64,000 nucleotides of DNA from Pseudorhodoferax sp. Leaf267 (lineage in GTDB: Bacteria; Pseudomonadota; Gammaproteobacteria; Burkholderiales; Burkholderiaceae_C): the NCBI RefSeq assembly GCF_001422405.1, contig NZ_LMMV01000027.1, forward strand, positions 209,513-273,512, read 5' to 3'. This document shows positions 11,182-19,846 of the stretch, piece after piece; position 1 is the first letter of the stretch, and each line of letters starts with the position of its first letter. Both the position numbers and the translations under genes were made by a program. Below the pieces are notes generated by a model that had not been told where the DNA came from, made no database searches, and worked only from the letters and a program-made list of their open reading frames with translations.

Positions 11182-13062
11182 ATGAACGCACCCGCGATGC
11201 AGGGCCTGACCATCTCCCCCCCCGCTTATGTCAAGAACGCCAGGCTGATCGCCTGGATCGCCGACATCGCCGCACTGACCCAGCCTGCCGACATCTATTG
11301 GTGCGACGGCAGCGACGAGGAATACGCCCGCCTGTGCCAGCAGCTGGTGGACGCCGGCACCTTCACCAAGCTGAACCCGGCCAAGCGCCCGAACTCCTTC
11401 CTGGCCCTGTCCGACCCGTCGGACGTGGCGCGCGTGGAAGACCGCACCTTCATCTGCAGCGCGAAGAAGGAAGACGCCGGCCCGACCAACAACTGGACCG
11501 AACCGGCCGAGATGCGCAAGCTGCTGCAGACCGGCGACAACGCGCTGTTCAAGGGCTCCATGAAGGGCCGCACCATGTACGTGGTGCCTTTCAGCATGGG
11601 CCCGCTGGGCTCGCCCATTGCGCACATCGGCATCGAGCTGTCCGACAGCCCCTATGTCGCCGTGAACATGAAGACCATGACGCGCATGGGCAAGGCCGTG
11701 TACGACGTGCTGGGCGTGGACGGTGACTTCGTGCCTTGCGTGCACACCGTGGGCGCGCCGCTGGCAGAGGGCCAGGCCGACGTGAAGTGGCCCTGCAACA
11801 AGACCAAGTACATCGTGCACTACCCCGAGACGCGCGAAATCTGGTCCTACGGCTCCGGCTACGGCGGCAACGCGCTCCTGGGCAAGAAGTGCTTCGCGCT
11901 GCGCATCGCCTCCACCATGGGCCGCGACCAGGGCTGGCTGGCCGAGCACATGCTGATCCTGGGCGTGACCAAGCCCGATGGCCAGAAGTACCACGTGGCC
12001 GCCGCGTTCCCGAGCGCCTGCGGCAAGACCAACTTCTCGATGCTGGTGCCGCCAACCGGCTTCGAAGGCTGGAAGGTCACGACCATCGGCGACGACATCG
12101 CCTGGATCAAGCCCCAGGCCGACGGCTCGCTGCGCGCGATCAACCCGGAGGCCGGCTACTTCGGCGTGGCCCCGGGCACGAACTTCAAGACCAACCCCAA
12201 CTGCATGCGCAGCCTGGACAAGAACGTGATCTTCACCAACGTCGCGCTGACCGACGACGGCGACGTCTGGTGGGAAGGCATGGAAGACGACGTGGCCGGC
12301 AAGGCCCTGCCCGCGCACCTGATCGACTGGCAAGGCAAGGACTGGACGCCGCAGATCGCCAAGGAAACGGGGGCCAAGGCCGCCCACCCGAACGCGCGTT
12401 TCACGGTGGCCGCCACCAACAACCCGGCGCTGGACGAAGCCTGGGACGACCCCAAGGGCGTGAAGATCGACGCCTTCATCTTCGGTGGCCGCCGTTCGAC
12501 CACCGTGCCGCTGGTGACCGAAGCGCGCAACTGGACCGAAGGCGTCTACATGGCCGCCACCATGGGCAGTGAGACCACGGCCGCGGCCGCTGGCCAGCAG
12601 GGCGTGGTGCGCCGCGACCCGTTCGCGATGCTGCCGTTCATGGGCTACAACATGAGCGACTACTTCCAGCACTGGCTGAGCCTGGGCGAGAAGCTGGCCC
12701 AGTCCGGTGCGACGCTGCCGGCGATCTACACCACCAACTGGTTCCGCAAGGGCGCCGACGGCAAGTTCGTCTGGCCCGGTTACGGCGAGAACATGCGCGT
12801 GCTGAAGTGGATGATCGACCGCATCGAAGGCAAGGCCCAGGGCGTCGAGCATGTGTTCGGCGTGAGCCCCACGTACGAAGAGCTGAACTGGACGGGCCTC
12901 GATTTCAGCGCCGAGCAGTTCAAGACCGTGACCAGCATCGACAAGGCCGCCTGGCAGGCCGAGCTCAAGCTGCACGAAGAGCTGTTCACGCAATTGGCTT
13001 ACAACCTGCCCAAGGAAATGGCCCAGATCAAGCAGCAGATCGAAAGCCGCCTGGCCGCCTGA
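11182..13062 (+). CDS. pckG: Phosphoenolpyruvate carboxykinase (GTP)
   Basis: A 626-aa GTP-dependent PEP carboxykinase, catalysing oxaloacetate + GTP to PEP + CO2 + GDP in gluconeogenesis. The P-loop [11 protein letters not shown] is near residues 273-283. The metal/substrate region GDDIAWIK and the C-terminal [18 protein letters not shown] are characteristic of the GTP class, not the ATP class of enteric bacteria. Length matches the family. TAGGAG lies before the ATG. The gene is monocistronic and ends in a strong terminator at 13081. Confidence 0.96.
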   Translation: MNAPAMQGLTISPPAYVKNARLIAWIADIAALTQPADIYWCDGSDEEYARLCQQLVDAGTFTKLNPAKRPNSFLALSDPSDVARVEDRTFICSAKKEDAGPTNNWTEPAEMRKLLQTGDNALFKGSMKGRTMYVVPFSMGPLGSPIAHIGIELSDSPYVAVNMKTMTRMGKAVYDVLGVDGDFVPCVHTVGAPLAEGQADVKWPCNKTKYIVHYPETREIWSYGSGYGGNALLGKKCFALRIASTMGRDQGWLAEHMLILGVTKPDGQKYHVAAAFPSACGKTNFSMLVPPTGFEGWKVTTIGDDIAWIKPQADGSLRAINPEAGYFGVAPGTNFKTNPNCMRSLDKNVIFTNVALTDDGDVWWEGMEDDVAGKALPAHLIDWQGKDWTPQIAKETGAKAAHPNARFTVAATNNPALDEAWDDPKGVKIDAFIFGGRRSTTVPLVTEARNWTEGVYMAATMGSETTAAAAGQQGVVRRDPFAMLPFMGYNMSDYFQHWLSLGEKLAQSGATLPAIYTTNWFRKGADGKFVWPGYGENMRVLKWMIDRIEGKAQGVEHVFGVSPTYEELNWTGLDFSAEQFKTVTSIDKAAWQAELKLHEELFTQLAYNLPKEMAQIKQQIESRLAA

Positions 13063-13080
13063 GCGCCCTCGCCCCTCGAG

Positions 13081-13103
13081 AGCCGCCGCGAGGCGGCTTT
13101 TTT
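13081..13103 (+). terminator. Intrinsic terminator of pckG
   Basis: AGCCGCC (13081-13087) pairs with GGCGGCT (13092-13098) around a GCGA loop, followed by six T's. It starts 18 bp after the pckG stop. Confidence 0.9.
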
Positions 13104-13151
13104 GTGGGCGCGCGCCACGCAGGCGTGCGCCTGTGCGCAACACACGCCCAC

Positions 13152-13176
13152 AAAAAAGGCCACCGCTGGGGTGGCC
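13152..13176 (-). terminator. Intrinsic terminator of the leftward 234-aa gene
   Basis: Read leftward, GGCCACC pairs with GGTGGCC (13158-13164 with 13170-13176), followed by six T's (A's at 13152-13157). It lies 45 bp past the stop of the leftward gene and faces the pckG terminator. Confidence 0.85.
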
Positions 13177-13221
13177 TGGAGTGGGGGCCCGGGTGCGAGA
13201 CCGGGCTAGCGTGTCAGACGC

Positions 13222-13926
13222 TCAGAAGTAGTAGCTGCGGCGTGCGCCCAGGTTGTGGGCCGCGTCGCGCAGGGCTGCGGTCTGGTCGGCGCGCAGCAGA
13301 GTCTGCGTCTGGGCCGGCACGGACTCTGCGCGGGTCGCAGCGGCACGCAGGTCGGCCATCACGCGGTGGTCGGCATCGGCGGCTTGCAGCAGCGCGATGT
13401 CGGCACGTGCACGCTGGATGTCACGGCGCCAGCCGGCCATCAACGTACGCAGGCTCACACGTTCCACGGCCGGTGCCTTCGCGGCGGCCAGCGCGGCGGC
13501 GATGCGCGGGGGCTGTGCGTCGCTGCGGGCGATCGCGGCTTGCAGGTCGGCCATCACGCGGGAATCGGCACGTGCCGTTGCCCACAGGCGCTGGTCGGCG
13601 CGGGCGTCGGCGATGCTGGCGGACCAGGCGTCCAGGCCCTTCATCACCAGGTTGGCCACACGGCGTGCGGGCGTGGCGAACAAGGCCAGGGCGGCGAAAG
13701 CCACGACCCACAGCATCATCCAGGCGGCGAGCAGGCCGCTGCCCGTGTCGACCAGGCGGTCGGCGAGCACGATCAGCAGCGACACCACGGCGGCGAGCAG
13801 CAGCGCAGCAATGCCGCGCGCGCCGTCGAAACCCTGGCTCAGGCGGCCGGCGGCAGCGAAAGCGGCCTCGGCGCGGGCGACACCAGGATGTTCCTGGGGG
13901 TAGTCAACATGGACAAAACTGGTCAT
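13222..13926 (-). CDS. Uncharacterised two-span membrane protein with internal repeat
   Basis: A 234-aa protein with two adjacent transmembrane segments (about 36-57 and 63-84), then an Ala/Arg-rich helical tail. The tail has two similar 31-residue units (about 107-137 and 172-202) sharing the core HRVMADL/SRVMADL, and ends in RRSYYF. I do not recognise the family. AAGGA lies about 8 bases before the ATG. A palindrome at 13974-13990 sits 47 bp upstream of the start, at almost the same distance as a matching palindrome upstream of the 60-aa gene at 15232. It has its own terminator and is divergent from a LysR gene. Confidence 0.75.
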   Translation of the reverse strand: MTSFVHVDYPQEHPGVARAEAAFAAAGRLSQGFDGARGIAALLLAAVVSLLIVLADRLVDTGSGLLAAWMMLWVVAFAALALFATPARRVANLVMKGLDAWSASIADARADQRLWATARADSRVMADLQAAIARSDAQPPRIAAALAAAKAPAVERVSLRTLMAGWRRDIQRARADIALLQAADADHRVMADLRAAATRAESVPAQTQTLLRADQTAALRDAAHNLGARRSYYF

Positions 13927-13973
13927 TTGGAATCCTTTTAAAAAACCGCGACTAGTGCGGCATGGGTCGAATA

Positions 13974-13990
13974 TTAGGGTTCACCCTAGG
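13974..13990. promoter_or_regulatory. Palindromic operator 1 (TAGGGT-TC-ACCCTA)
   Basis: A perfect 6-bp inverted repeat with a 2-bp spacer (13975-13988) lies in the divergent gap between the 234-aa gene and the LysR gene. A near copy at 15279-15295 matches 14 of 17 positions. The binding factor is unknown; the neighbouring LysR is one candidate. Confidence 0.6.
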
Positions 13991-14086
13991 TATCTTCAAA
14001 TTTATATTGATGATGCTGGACATTCACAGGAGTGATGAATAGAGTTCCTTGCTCAGTTTTTCACGCTCCACAGCCTCCAGGACACC

Positions 14087-15043
14087 ATGTCACCGCCGAA
14101 CTTCCGAACGCTCGATCTCAATCTGTTGCGTGTTTTCGACGAAGTGCTGGCCGAACGCAGCCTGACCCGCGCCGCACGCAACCTGTCTCTGACGCAGCCG
14201 GCCGTCAGCAACGCCATGCAACGCCTGCGCGACGCGCTGGGCGACGAGCTGGTGCAGCGCAGCGGCCAGGGCATCGAGCCCACGCCACGTGCCATGGCGC
14301 TGTGGCCGGCTGTCCGCGAGGCGTTGCGGCAATTGCAGGCGTCCCTGGCGCCCAGCGCCTTCGATCCGTTGTCGGCCGACAACACTTTCGTGCTGGCCAT
14401 GGCCGACGCGACGGCGGCGATGCTGGTGCCGGGCCTGATCGACATCGTGGAAAACGAGGCGCCGGGCGTTTCGCTGCGTGTCGTGCCGCTGCTGACGCGG
14501 GACCCGCGCCGCTTGCTGGACGACGAGCAGGCCGAGCTGGCCGTGGGCTTCTTCCCGGCCGTGCTGGCCGACCTGACGGCGCGCGCCCAGGTGGGCAAGG
14601 CGATTCCGTTCGAGCACCAGCGGCTGTACGACGGCACCTATGTCTGCGTGATGCGCAAGGACCATCCCTTGGCCCAGGGCGCGTTCACGCTGGACAAGTT
14701 CTGCAACGCGCGCCATCTGCTGGTCAGCTTTTCGGGCCGGCCGTATGGCTTCATCGACGAATCACTGGCGTTGCTCAAGCGCGAGCGCCGGGTCGTGCTG
14801 ACGGTGAACCAGTTCTTCACGGCGGGCCGCGTGGTGGCCAACTCGAATCTGCTGACGGTGCTGCCGCGCAAATTCATCGACGCCACCGGCATCGCCGAGC
14901 AGCTGGTGTTCCGCGAGTTGCCGTTCCAGGTGGCCGAAGTCCATGTCGAGGCGCTGTGGCACCGTCGCATGGACCTGCAGAGCGATCACCAGTGGCTGCG
15001 CCAGGCCGTCATGCGGGCGGCCGAACAGGCCGGGATGGGCTGA
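14087..15043 (+). CDS. LysR-family transcriptional regulator
   Basis: A 318-aa LysR-type regulator. The N-terminal winged HTH includes LDLNLLRVFDEVL and RNLSLTQPAVSNAMQRLR (about 8-50), the start pattern of the NodD/NahR/LinR subgroup. The C-terminal half is a periplasmic-binding-protein-like inducer domain. The inducer is unknown. It is divergent from the 234-aa membrane protein gene and is followed, 6 bp away, by the convergent 60-aa gene. Both flanking leftward genes carry the same palindrome upstream, making them plausible targets. Confidence 0.88.
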   Translation: MSPPNFRTLDLNLLRVFDEVLAERSLTRAARNLSLTQPAVSNAMQRLRDALGDELVQRSGQGIEPTPRAMALWPAVREALRQLQASLAPSAFDPLSADNTFVLAMADATAAMLVPGLIDIVENEAPGVSLRVVPLLTRDPRRLLDDEQAELAVGFFPAVLADLTARAQVGKAIPFEHQRLYDGTYVCVMRKDHPLAQGAFTLDKFCNARHLLVSFSGRPYGFIDESLALLKRERRVVLTVNQFFTAGRVVANSNLLTVLPRKFIDATGIAEQLVFRELPFQVAEVHVEALWHRRMDLQSDHQWLRQAVMRAAEQAGMG

Positions 15044-15049
15044 GCAGGG

Positions 15050-15232
15050 TCAGCGGACGACGCTCAGCCACGCCTGGGCGGCGTTGCGCAGTTGCTGCGC
15101 TTCATGCGGGTCGGTGCCCGCCAGGGAAGTCGCGCTCTGCAGCAGGCTCGTCGCCACGCTGTGGGCTGCAGGTTCTGCGGAGGCGGCAGTCCACCCGGGA
15201 AACAGACGGGTGAACCAGGAAACGATCAACAT
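15050..15232 (-). CDS. 60-aa uncharacterised protein under operator 2
   Basis: A 60-aa frame starting at the ATG at 15232. It opens with a short hydrophobic/basic stretch (MLIVSWFTRLFPGW) and continues as an Ala/Gln-rich helix ending AQAWLSVVR. There is no clear Shine-Dalgarno sequence. Support comes from position: a 17-bp palindrome lies 46 bp upstream of the start, nearly matching the arrangement at the 234-aa gene. The family is not recognised. The frame stays open upstream to 15454, but that extension crosses the palindrome and the start of the divergent gene. Confidence 0.6.
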   Translation of the reverse strand: MLIVSWFTRLFPGWTAASAEPAAHSVATSLLQSATSLAGTDPHEAQQLRNAAQAWLSVVR

Positions 15233-15278
15233 ACAAACAACCGCGTGGGCGGTCCAAAAAGCTAAGGTGAACGAAGAA

Positions 15279-15295
15279 TAAGGGTTATCCCTAGG
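15279..15295. promoter_or_regulatory. Palindromic operator 2 (AGGGTTATCCCTAGG)
   Basis: The site matches operator 1 at 14 of 17 positions, sharing AGGGTT-nn-CCCTAGG. It lies between the leftward 60-aa gene and the rightward metallophosphoesterase gene (ATG at 15354), so it could act on either. Confidence 0.6.
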
Positions 15296-15353
15296 ATTAC
15301 AAGGACAGGCCCATACCGTTCGCGCATAACCTTGCACCCCCCGAACCGCCCTC

Positions 15354-16199
15354 ATGAAAATCCAACTTTTGTCCGATCTGCACCTGGAAGTGCACACTGA
15401 CTTCTCGCCGGAGCCTTTGCCTGGCGCCGATGCGCTGGTGCTGGCCGGCGACATCGGCTCCTACCAGCCGGGCTCGCAACTGCGCGATACGGACTTCGGC
15501 CTGGCCCGCTTTTCCCCCTTGCCGGCCGGCGCGGGCTGGCCGACGCCCGTCTACTACGTACCGGGCAACCACGAGTACGACGCGCTGGACGTGGACGCCG
15601 GCCACGCCCGGCTGCGCGCGAGCTGCGACCGTCTGGGCATCGTCTGGCTGGACCGCCAGGTGCTCGCCTTCCCCGGCGCGGCCGCCGACGGCGGCGCGGT
15701 GCGGTTCGTCGGCACGACGCTGTGGGCAGACTTCGATGCGCTGGGGCCTGCCGCCCAGGGCAAGGCGTTCTCGCTGGCCGAGCAGCTCAAGGCGCGGCAC
15801 AAGGCCTTCCGCGCGGCGGACCACTACCTGCGCCGCACGGGCACCACGCGCGGCGGCCAGGAATGGCTGGCCGCCGGCGTGCGCGAGGAGGCACTGAACT
15901 GCCAGCGCTGGCTGCGCGCCGCGCTGGCCACGCCGTTCGAGGGCAAGACGGTCGTCGTGACGCATTTCGCGCCCAGCCTGCACAGCGCCGACCCGCGCTA
16001 CGGCCTCACGCCGGGCACCGCGGGCTTTTGCAATGCGCTGGACGACCTGCTGTCGCTGGCCCAGGTCTGGCTGCACGGCCATCTGCACGCGCCCAGCGAC
16101 TACGTGCACCGCGGCTGCCGCGTGGTGGCCAACCCGCTGGGCTACGCGGGCAAAGGCGAGCAGTTGGGCTACCGGTCTCGCCTGCTGGTGGAGGTATGA
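15354..16199 (+). CDS. Calcineurin-like metallophosphoesterase
   Basis: A 281-aa metallophosphoesterase with the complete metal-binding set: SDLHLE (D8, H10), AGDIG (about 32-36), GNHEY (about 72-76), VTHFAP and HGHLH near the C-terminus. It should hydrolyse a phosphodiester or phosphomonoester with two metal ions; the substrate is unknown. No signal peptide, so cytoplasmic. The start follows a 70-bp gap shared with the divergent 60-aa gene and operator 2. Confidence 0.88.
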   Translation: MKIQLLSDLHLEVHTDFSPEPLPGADALVLAGDIGSYQPGSQLRDTDFGLARFSPLPAGAGWPTPVYYVPGNHEYDALDVDAGHARLRASCDRLGIVWLDRQVLAFPGAAADGGAVRFVGTTLWADFDALGPAAQGKAFSLAEQLKARHKAFRAADHYLRRTGTTRGGQEWLAAGVREEALNCQRWLRAALATPFEGKTVVVTHFAPSLHSADPRYGLTPGTAGFCNALDDLLSLAQVWLHGHLHAPSDYVHRGCRVVANPLGYAGKGEQLGYRSRLLVEV

Positions 16200-16314
16200 C
16201 CACTTTGCAGCACCCTGTGGCGCCGCTTACGTCTTGTATTCACCTGCGGATTCTGGGGTTGTCGCCCGCCGGTTATCTTGTGGCGTCATTCCCCGTCATC
16301 CCAGGAGCCGCCGT

Positions 16315-16860
16315 ATGAAGAACGTCTGGTCGAACACCCTGGCATGGTTCGCCGCTGTGGCGCTGGCGCTGTTCCTGGCAGTGGCCGCGCCGACGGAATC
16401 GAGCGTGATGGGGCGACTGCCCACGCTGCAGGCCAAGTTCCTGGACCAGCGCCCGCTGGCCCTGCCCGGCGGCCTGGCGTCGGACCGCACGCTGGCCCTG
16501 ATCAGCTTCCACCGCGACCAGCGGCCCGACGTGGAGAGCTGGATCCAGGGCATGCAGCTGGGCTCGGACCCATCGATCCGCTGGCTGCGCATCCCGGTGG
16601 TCAACGACCCGGGCAGCGACGCTGGCCGCAGCGAGATCGAGGCGCGGCTGCTCGCCCACTACGCGACCGACGCGGCCAAGACCATCGTGGCGCCCGTGTT
16701 CACCGACCGCTCGGCCTTCGTGCGCTCGGCAGGCCTGTCGGGCACGGAGCGCCCGTACGTGATGGTCGTGAACCGCCGCGGTGACGTGCTGGCCCGCGTG
16801 GTGGGCAAGTTCGATCCGGTCAAGGCCGAGACGCTGCGCGCCACGTTGCGCGGCGAATAG
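16315..16860 (+). CDS. Exported thioredoxin-fold-like protein, function unknown
   Basis: A 181-aa protein with an N-terminal signal or anchor segment (MKNVWSNTLAWFAAVALAL, then AVAAPTESS). The mature part alternates strands and helices (TLALISFHRD, WLRIPVV, TIVAPVFTD, YVMVVNRRGDVLARVVGKF), a layout similar to thioredoxin-like YtfJ proteins, but without a CxxC pair. CAGGAG precedes the ATG. The longer frame starting at 16033 runs antiparallel in composition through the end of the phosphoesterase and is rejected. Probably periplasmic; role unknown. Confidence 0.7.
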   Translation: MKNVWSNTLAWFAAVALALFLAVAAPTESSVMGRLPTLQAKFLDQRPLALPGGLASDRTLALISFHRDQRPDVESWIQGMQLGSDPSIRWLRIPVVNDPGSDAGRSEIEARLLAHYATDAAKTIVAPVFTDRSAFVRSAGLSGTERPYVMVVNRRGDVLARVVGKFDPVKAETLRATLRGE

Positions 16861-16871
16861 CCTGCGGCGCT

Positions 16872-17780
16872 TCAGCCCAGCACTGCCTGGGCGGTCTGCG
16901 TCAGTGCGGCGCTCAGGCTGTCCAACACCTCGGACTGCAGGTTCCAGCAGTGCCAGTACAGCGCGATCGGCAGCGCATGGCCGGGCGCCACATCGACCAG
17001 CTTGCCCTGCGCGAGCAGCCCGCGCACCAGCACCTCGGGCACGACGCTGATGCCCCAGCCGGCCAGCACGGCGCGCACCTGGCCCTCCGAGCTCGGCACG
17101 AACAGCTGGCGCAGCGACACGCGCTGCAGGCCCAGCCAGGACGCGACGAACTCGCACTGCATGTCGTCCTTGCGGTTGAACGCGACGAAGGGCACGCGCT
17201 GGAAGTTGTAGGCCGTCAGCTGGCCGCCGAGCTGCTCGTGCGCCAGGGCCGGCGTGGCGACCGCGACATAGCGCATCGCGCCCAGCGCCTGCACGCGGCA
17301 GCCGCGGATCGCATGCGCCAGCGTGGTCACGCAGCCCAGCACCTTGCCCTCGCGCAGCCACTCCTGCGTGAAGTCCTGGTCGTCGGCGATGACTTCGACC
17401 GGCAGGCCCTGCGCCACCAGACCGTTCAGCGCACCCATGGCCCAGGTGGCGATGCTGTCGGCATTTACGGCAATCGAGATGCGCTCCTCGTCGCGCGCCT
17501 TGCCCAGCGCACTGGGCGCCAGCTCCTGCATGTCGCGCTCCAGGTCGGCGCGCAGCAGCCGCAGCTGGCGCGTGTGCTTGAGCAGCAGCAGGCCGGTCGG
17601 CGTGGCGCTCAGCGGGCGGCGGCGCACGATGAGCACCGTGCCGACCTGCGCCTCCAGCGCGCTCAGGCGTTGCGAGACGGCCGACTGCGTGATGTGCAGG
17701 CGCTGGGCCGCGCGCTCGAAACCGCCCTCCTCCACGATGGCGGCCAGGCATTCCAGCGCTTCGGGGTCAAACATGCTCAT
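16872..17780 (-). CDS. argP: LysR-family regulator ArgP
   Basis: A 302-aa regulator of the ArgP/IciA type. The N-terminal HTH contains FDPEALECLAAIVEEGGFERAA and LHITQSAVSQRLSALE, and the core block ISIAVNADSIATWAMGAL is typical of ArgP. In other bacteria ArgP senses lysine/arginine and activates the exporter argO. Here the divergent neighbour is an MFS transporter rather than a LysE-type exporter; a LysE family gene lies far away at 59.7 kb. Confidence in the subfamily is good; the target is not established. Confidence 0.85.
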   Translation of the reverse strand: MSMFDPEALECLAAIVEEGGFERAAQRLHITQSAVSQRLSALEAQVGTVLIVRRRPLSATPTGLLLLKHTRQLRLLRADLERDMQELAPSALGKARDEERISIAVNADSIATWAMGALNGLVAQGLPVEVIADDQDFTQEWLREGKVLGCVTTLAHAIRGCRVQALGAMRYVAVATPALAHEQLGGQLTAYNFQRVPFVAFNRKDDMQCEFVASWLGLQRVSLRQLFVPSSEGQVRAVLAGWGISVVPEVLVRGLLAQGKLVDVAPGHALPIALYWHCWNLQSEVLDSLSAALTQTAQAVLG

Positions 17781-17973
17781 GGCGATCGGGGCAGTACAAA
17801 TGCAGCGGCGGGTTGTGGGGCCGGGTTCGGCGCGAGTCTAATGGCGGCTCCCTCGGGGAACCGATCCAAGCAAGTCACGCGCCACCATCGCCCATGCACC
17901 AGCCCAAGCCCGCCCACCGCCCCGCCGCCACGCACCGCCCAGGTGCGGCCCCCGGGGCCTGCGCGGCCGCGGC

Positions 17974-19191
17974 ATGAAGGTGTTCCACGGCTGGCGCATG
18001 GTCGGCGCCGGTGGCGGCCTGCAGTTCCTGCAGGCCATGCTGCTGCAACAGGCCTTCGGCGCCTACGTCGCCGTGCTGTCGGAAGAACGCGGCTGGAGCA
18101 AGACCGCGCTGTCCGGCGCGGCCGCCATGCAGTCGGCCGAATCGGCGCTGCTGGGGCCGGTGCTGGGCTGGGTGGTGGACCGCTTCGGCCCGCGCGCCAT
18201 GATCCGCGCCGGCGTCGTGGCCTTCGGCTGCGGCTTCATGCTGCTCAGCCGCATCGACAGCATCGCCGGCTTCTACATGGCCGTGGCCGTGATCGCGGTG
18301 GGCACCAGCCTGTCGGGCTACTTCCCGATCAACGTGGCGGTGATCCGCTGGTTCGCGCGCAAGCGGGCGCGCGCGCTGTCGGCCATGAACCTGGGCATGG
18401 CCATGGGCGGCCTGTTCGTGCCCGTGGTCGCATGGTCGCTGCTGGCCAACGGCTGGCGCTTCACGGCCTTCGCCTCGGGCGTGGCCGCCATCGTGATCGG
18501 CTGGCCGCTGGCCGGCATCTTCCGCAGCCGGCCCGAGGACCATGGCGAGACCGTGGACGGCGTGCCGCCCGCGCCGGCGCCCGCCGTGGGCGAAGCGCCA
18601 GCCGCCCCGCCGCAGCGCGAGTTCACGGCGCGCGAGGCGCTGCGCACGCGCGCCTTCTGGCTGCTGGGCCTGGGCCACGGCTTCGCGCTGCTGGTGGTCA
18701 CGGCCGTCAACGTGCATGCCATCAGCCACATGAAGGAGGGCCTGGGCTACAGCGTGGCGCAGGCCGCGCTGGTGATCACGGTGCTGACCGGTGCACAGCT
18801 GGGCGGCGTGGCGCTGGGCTGGCTGATCGGCGACCGCTACGACAAGCGCTACCTCTCGGCCGGCTGCATGCTGGCCCACGGCCTGGCGCTGCTGCTGCTG
18901 ACCTACGGCCACCACACAACCATGGTGGTGGCCTTTGCCGTGCTGCACGGCGCGGCCTGGGGGCTGCGCGGGCCGCTGATGCAGGCCATCCGCGCCGACT
19001 ACTTCGGCCGCAACGCCATCGGCATGATCCTGGGCCTGTCCACGCTGATCATCGCCATCGGGCAGGTCGCCGGCCCGCTGGTGGCCGGCGTGCTGGTGGA
19101 CCTGACGGGCAACTACCGCGCTGGCTTCACGGTGCTGGCATTGACTGCGGCCAGCGGCTCGCTGCTGTTCCTGCTCGCCCGCAAACCGTAG
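17974..19191 (+). CDS. MFS transporter
   Basis: A 405-aa major facilitator protein with about 12 hydrophobic segments. The loop 2-3 signature GWVVDRFGPR is present, as is the matching GWLIGDRYDKR in the second half. A hydrophilic central loop with an Ala/Pro-rich stretch (about 195-215) separates the two halves. Family resemblance is to oxalate/formate antiporter-like or monocarboxylate MFS proteins; the substrate is not predictable. It is divergent from argP with a 193-bp gap. Confidence 0.85.
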   Translation: MKVFHGWRMVGAGGGLQFLQAMLLQQAFGAYVAVLSEERGWSKTALSGAAAMQSAESALLGPVLGWVVDRFGPRAMIRAGVVAFGCGFMLLSRIDSIAGFYMAVAVIAVGTSLSGYFPINVAVIRWFARKRARALSAMNLGMAMGGLFVPVVAWSLLANGWRFTAFASGVAAIVIGWPLAGIFRSRPEDHGETVDGVPPAPAPAVGEAPAAPPQREFTAREALRTRAFWLLGLGHGFALLVVTAVNVHAISHMKEGLGYSVAQAALVITVLTGAQLGGVALGWLIGDRYDKRYLSAGCMLAHGLALLLLTYGHHTTMVVAFAVLHGAAWGLRGPLMQAIRADYFGRNAIGMILGLSTLIIAIGQVAGPLVAGVLVDLTGNYRAGFTVLALTAASGSLLFLLARKP

Positions 19192-19252
19192 TGCTCTGTC
19201 GCACGGGTGTCCCCGGCACAGCGCCTGCTCGAGCAGGGCCAATCCTGCACTC

Positions 19253-19258
19253 CTAGAA
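19253..19258 (+). promoter_or_regulatory. Candidate -10 box (TAGAAT) before DUF2889 gene
   Basis: TAGAAT ends only 8 bp before the ATG at 19267. If used, the transcript would be nearly leaderless. No clear -35 is seen. Confidence 0.35.
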
Positions 19259-19266
19259 TTTCTGCC

Positions 19267-19845
19267 ATGCCCCTGCCCCCTCCCGCCCCGCGCATCCAAG
19301 CACACACGCGCCGCATCGAATACCACGGCTACCACCGCGAGGACGGGCTGTGGGACATCGAAGGCCATTTGCGCGACACCAAGGCCTACGACCAGACCAC
19401 GCGCCTGGGCCGCGTGCGCCTTGCCGGCGACCCGGTGCACGACATGGAGGTGCGCGTGACCATCGACGACGCCATGACCGTCGTCGACATCCATGCCTCC
19501 ATGCGTGCCACGCCGTTCGAGGAATGCCCGCAGGCCGAGGCGCCCGTGCGCCAGCTGATCGGCGCCACGCTGGGCCGCGGCTGGCGCAAGGCCCTGGACG
19601 AGGCGATCGGCAGCACGCGCGGCTGCACGCATCTGCGCGAGCTGCTGTTCGGCACCGCCACGGCCGCGTTCCAGACCCTGGGCGGCTACCGCGACCACCT
19701 GCGCCAGCAGCGCGGCGAGCCCGAGGCCGCACTGACCGTGCCGCCGTTCTTCATGGGCGGCTGCATGTCCTGGGATTTCGACGGCCCCGTCGTCGCGCGC
19801 GTTGCGCCGCAGTTCATCGGTTGGCATCACAGACAGGCGAAATGA
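19267..19845 (+). CDS. DUF2889 family protein
   Basis: A 192-aa protein matching DUF2889: an early RRIEYHGYHREDGLWDIEG block, a central DDAMTVVDIHASM, and C-terminal FMGGCMSWDF. The family is common in beta- and alphaproteobacteria and has no assigned function. The ATG at 19267 is chosen because it precedes the conserved block; upstream codons lack similarity. The stop is immediately followed by the DsbA-like gene (1 bp between stop and ATG), so they are co-transcribed. Confidence 0.85.
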   Translation: MPLPPPAPRIQAHTRRIEYHGYHREDGLWDIEGHLRDTKAYDQTTRLGRVRLAGDPVHDMEVRVTIDDAMTVVDIHASMRATPFEECPQAEAPVRQLIGATLGRGWRKALDEAIGSTRGCTHLRELLFGTATAAFQTLGGYRDHLRQQRGEPEAALTVPPFFMGGCMSWDFDGPVVARVAPQFIGWHHRQAK

Positions 19846-19846
19846 C

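Noticed and set aside
15235-15454. Upstream extension of the 60-aa leftward gene to 15454
   Set aside because: It crosses operator 2 and the start of the divergent metallophosphoesterase gene.
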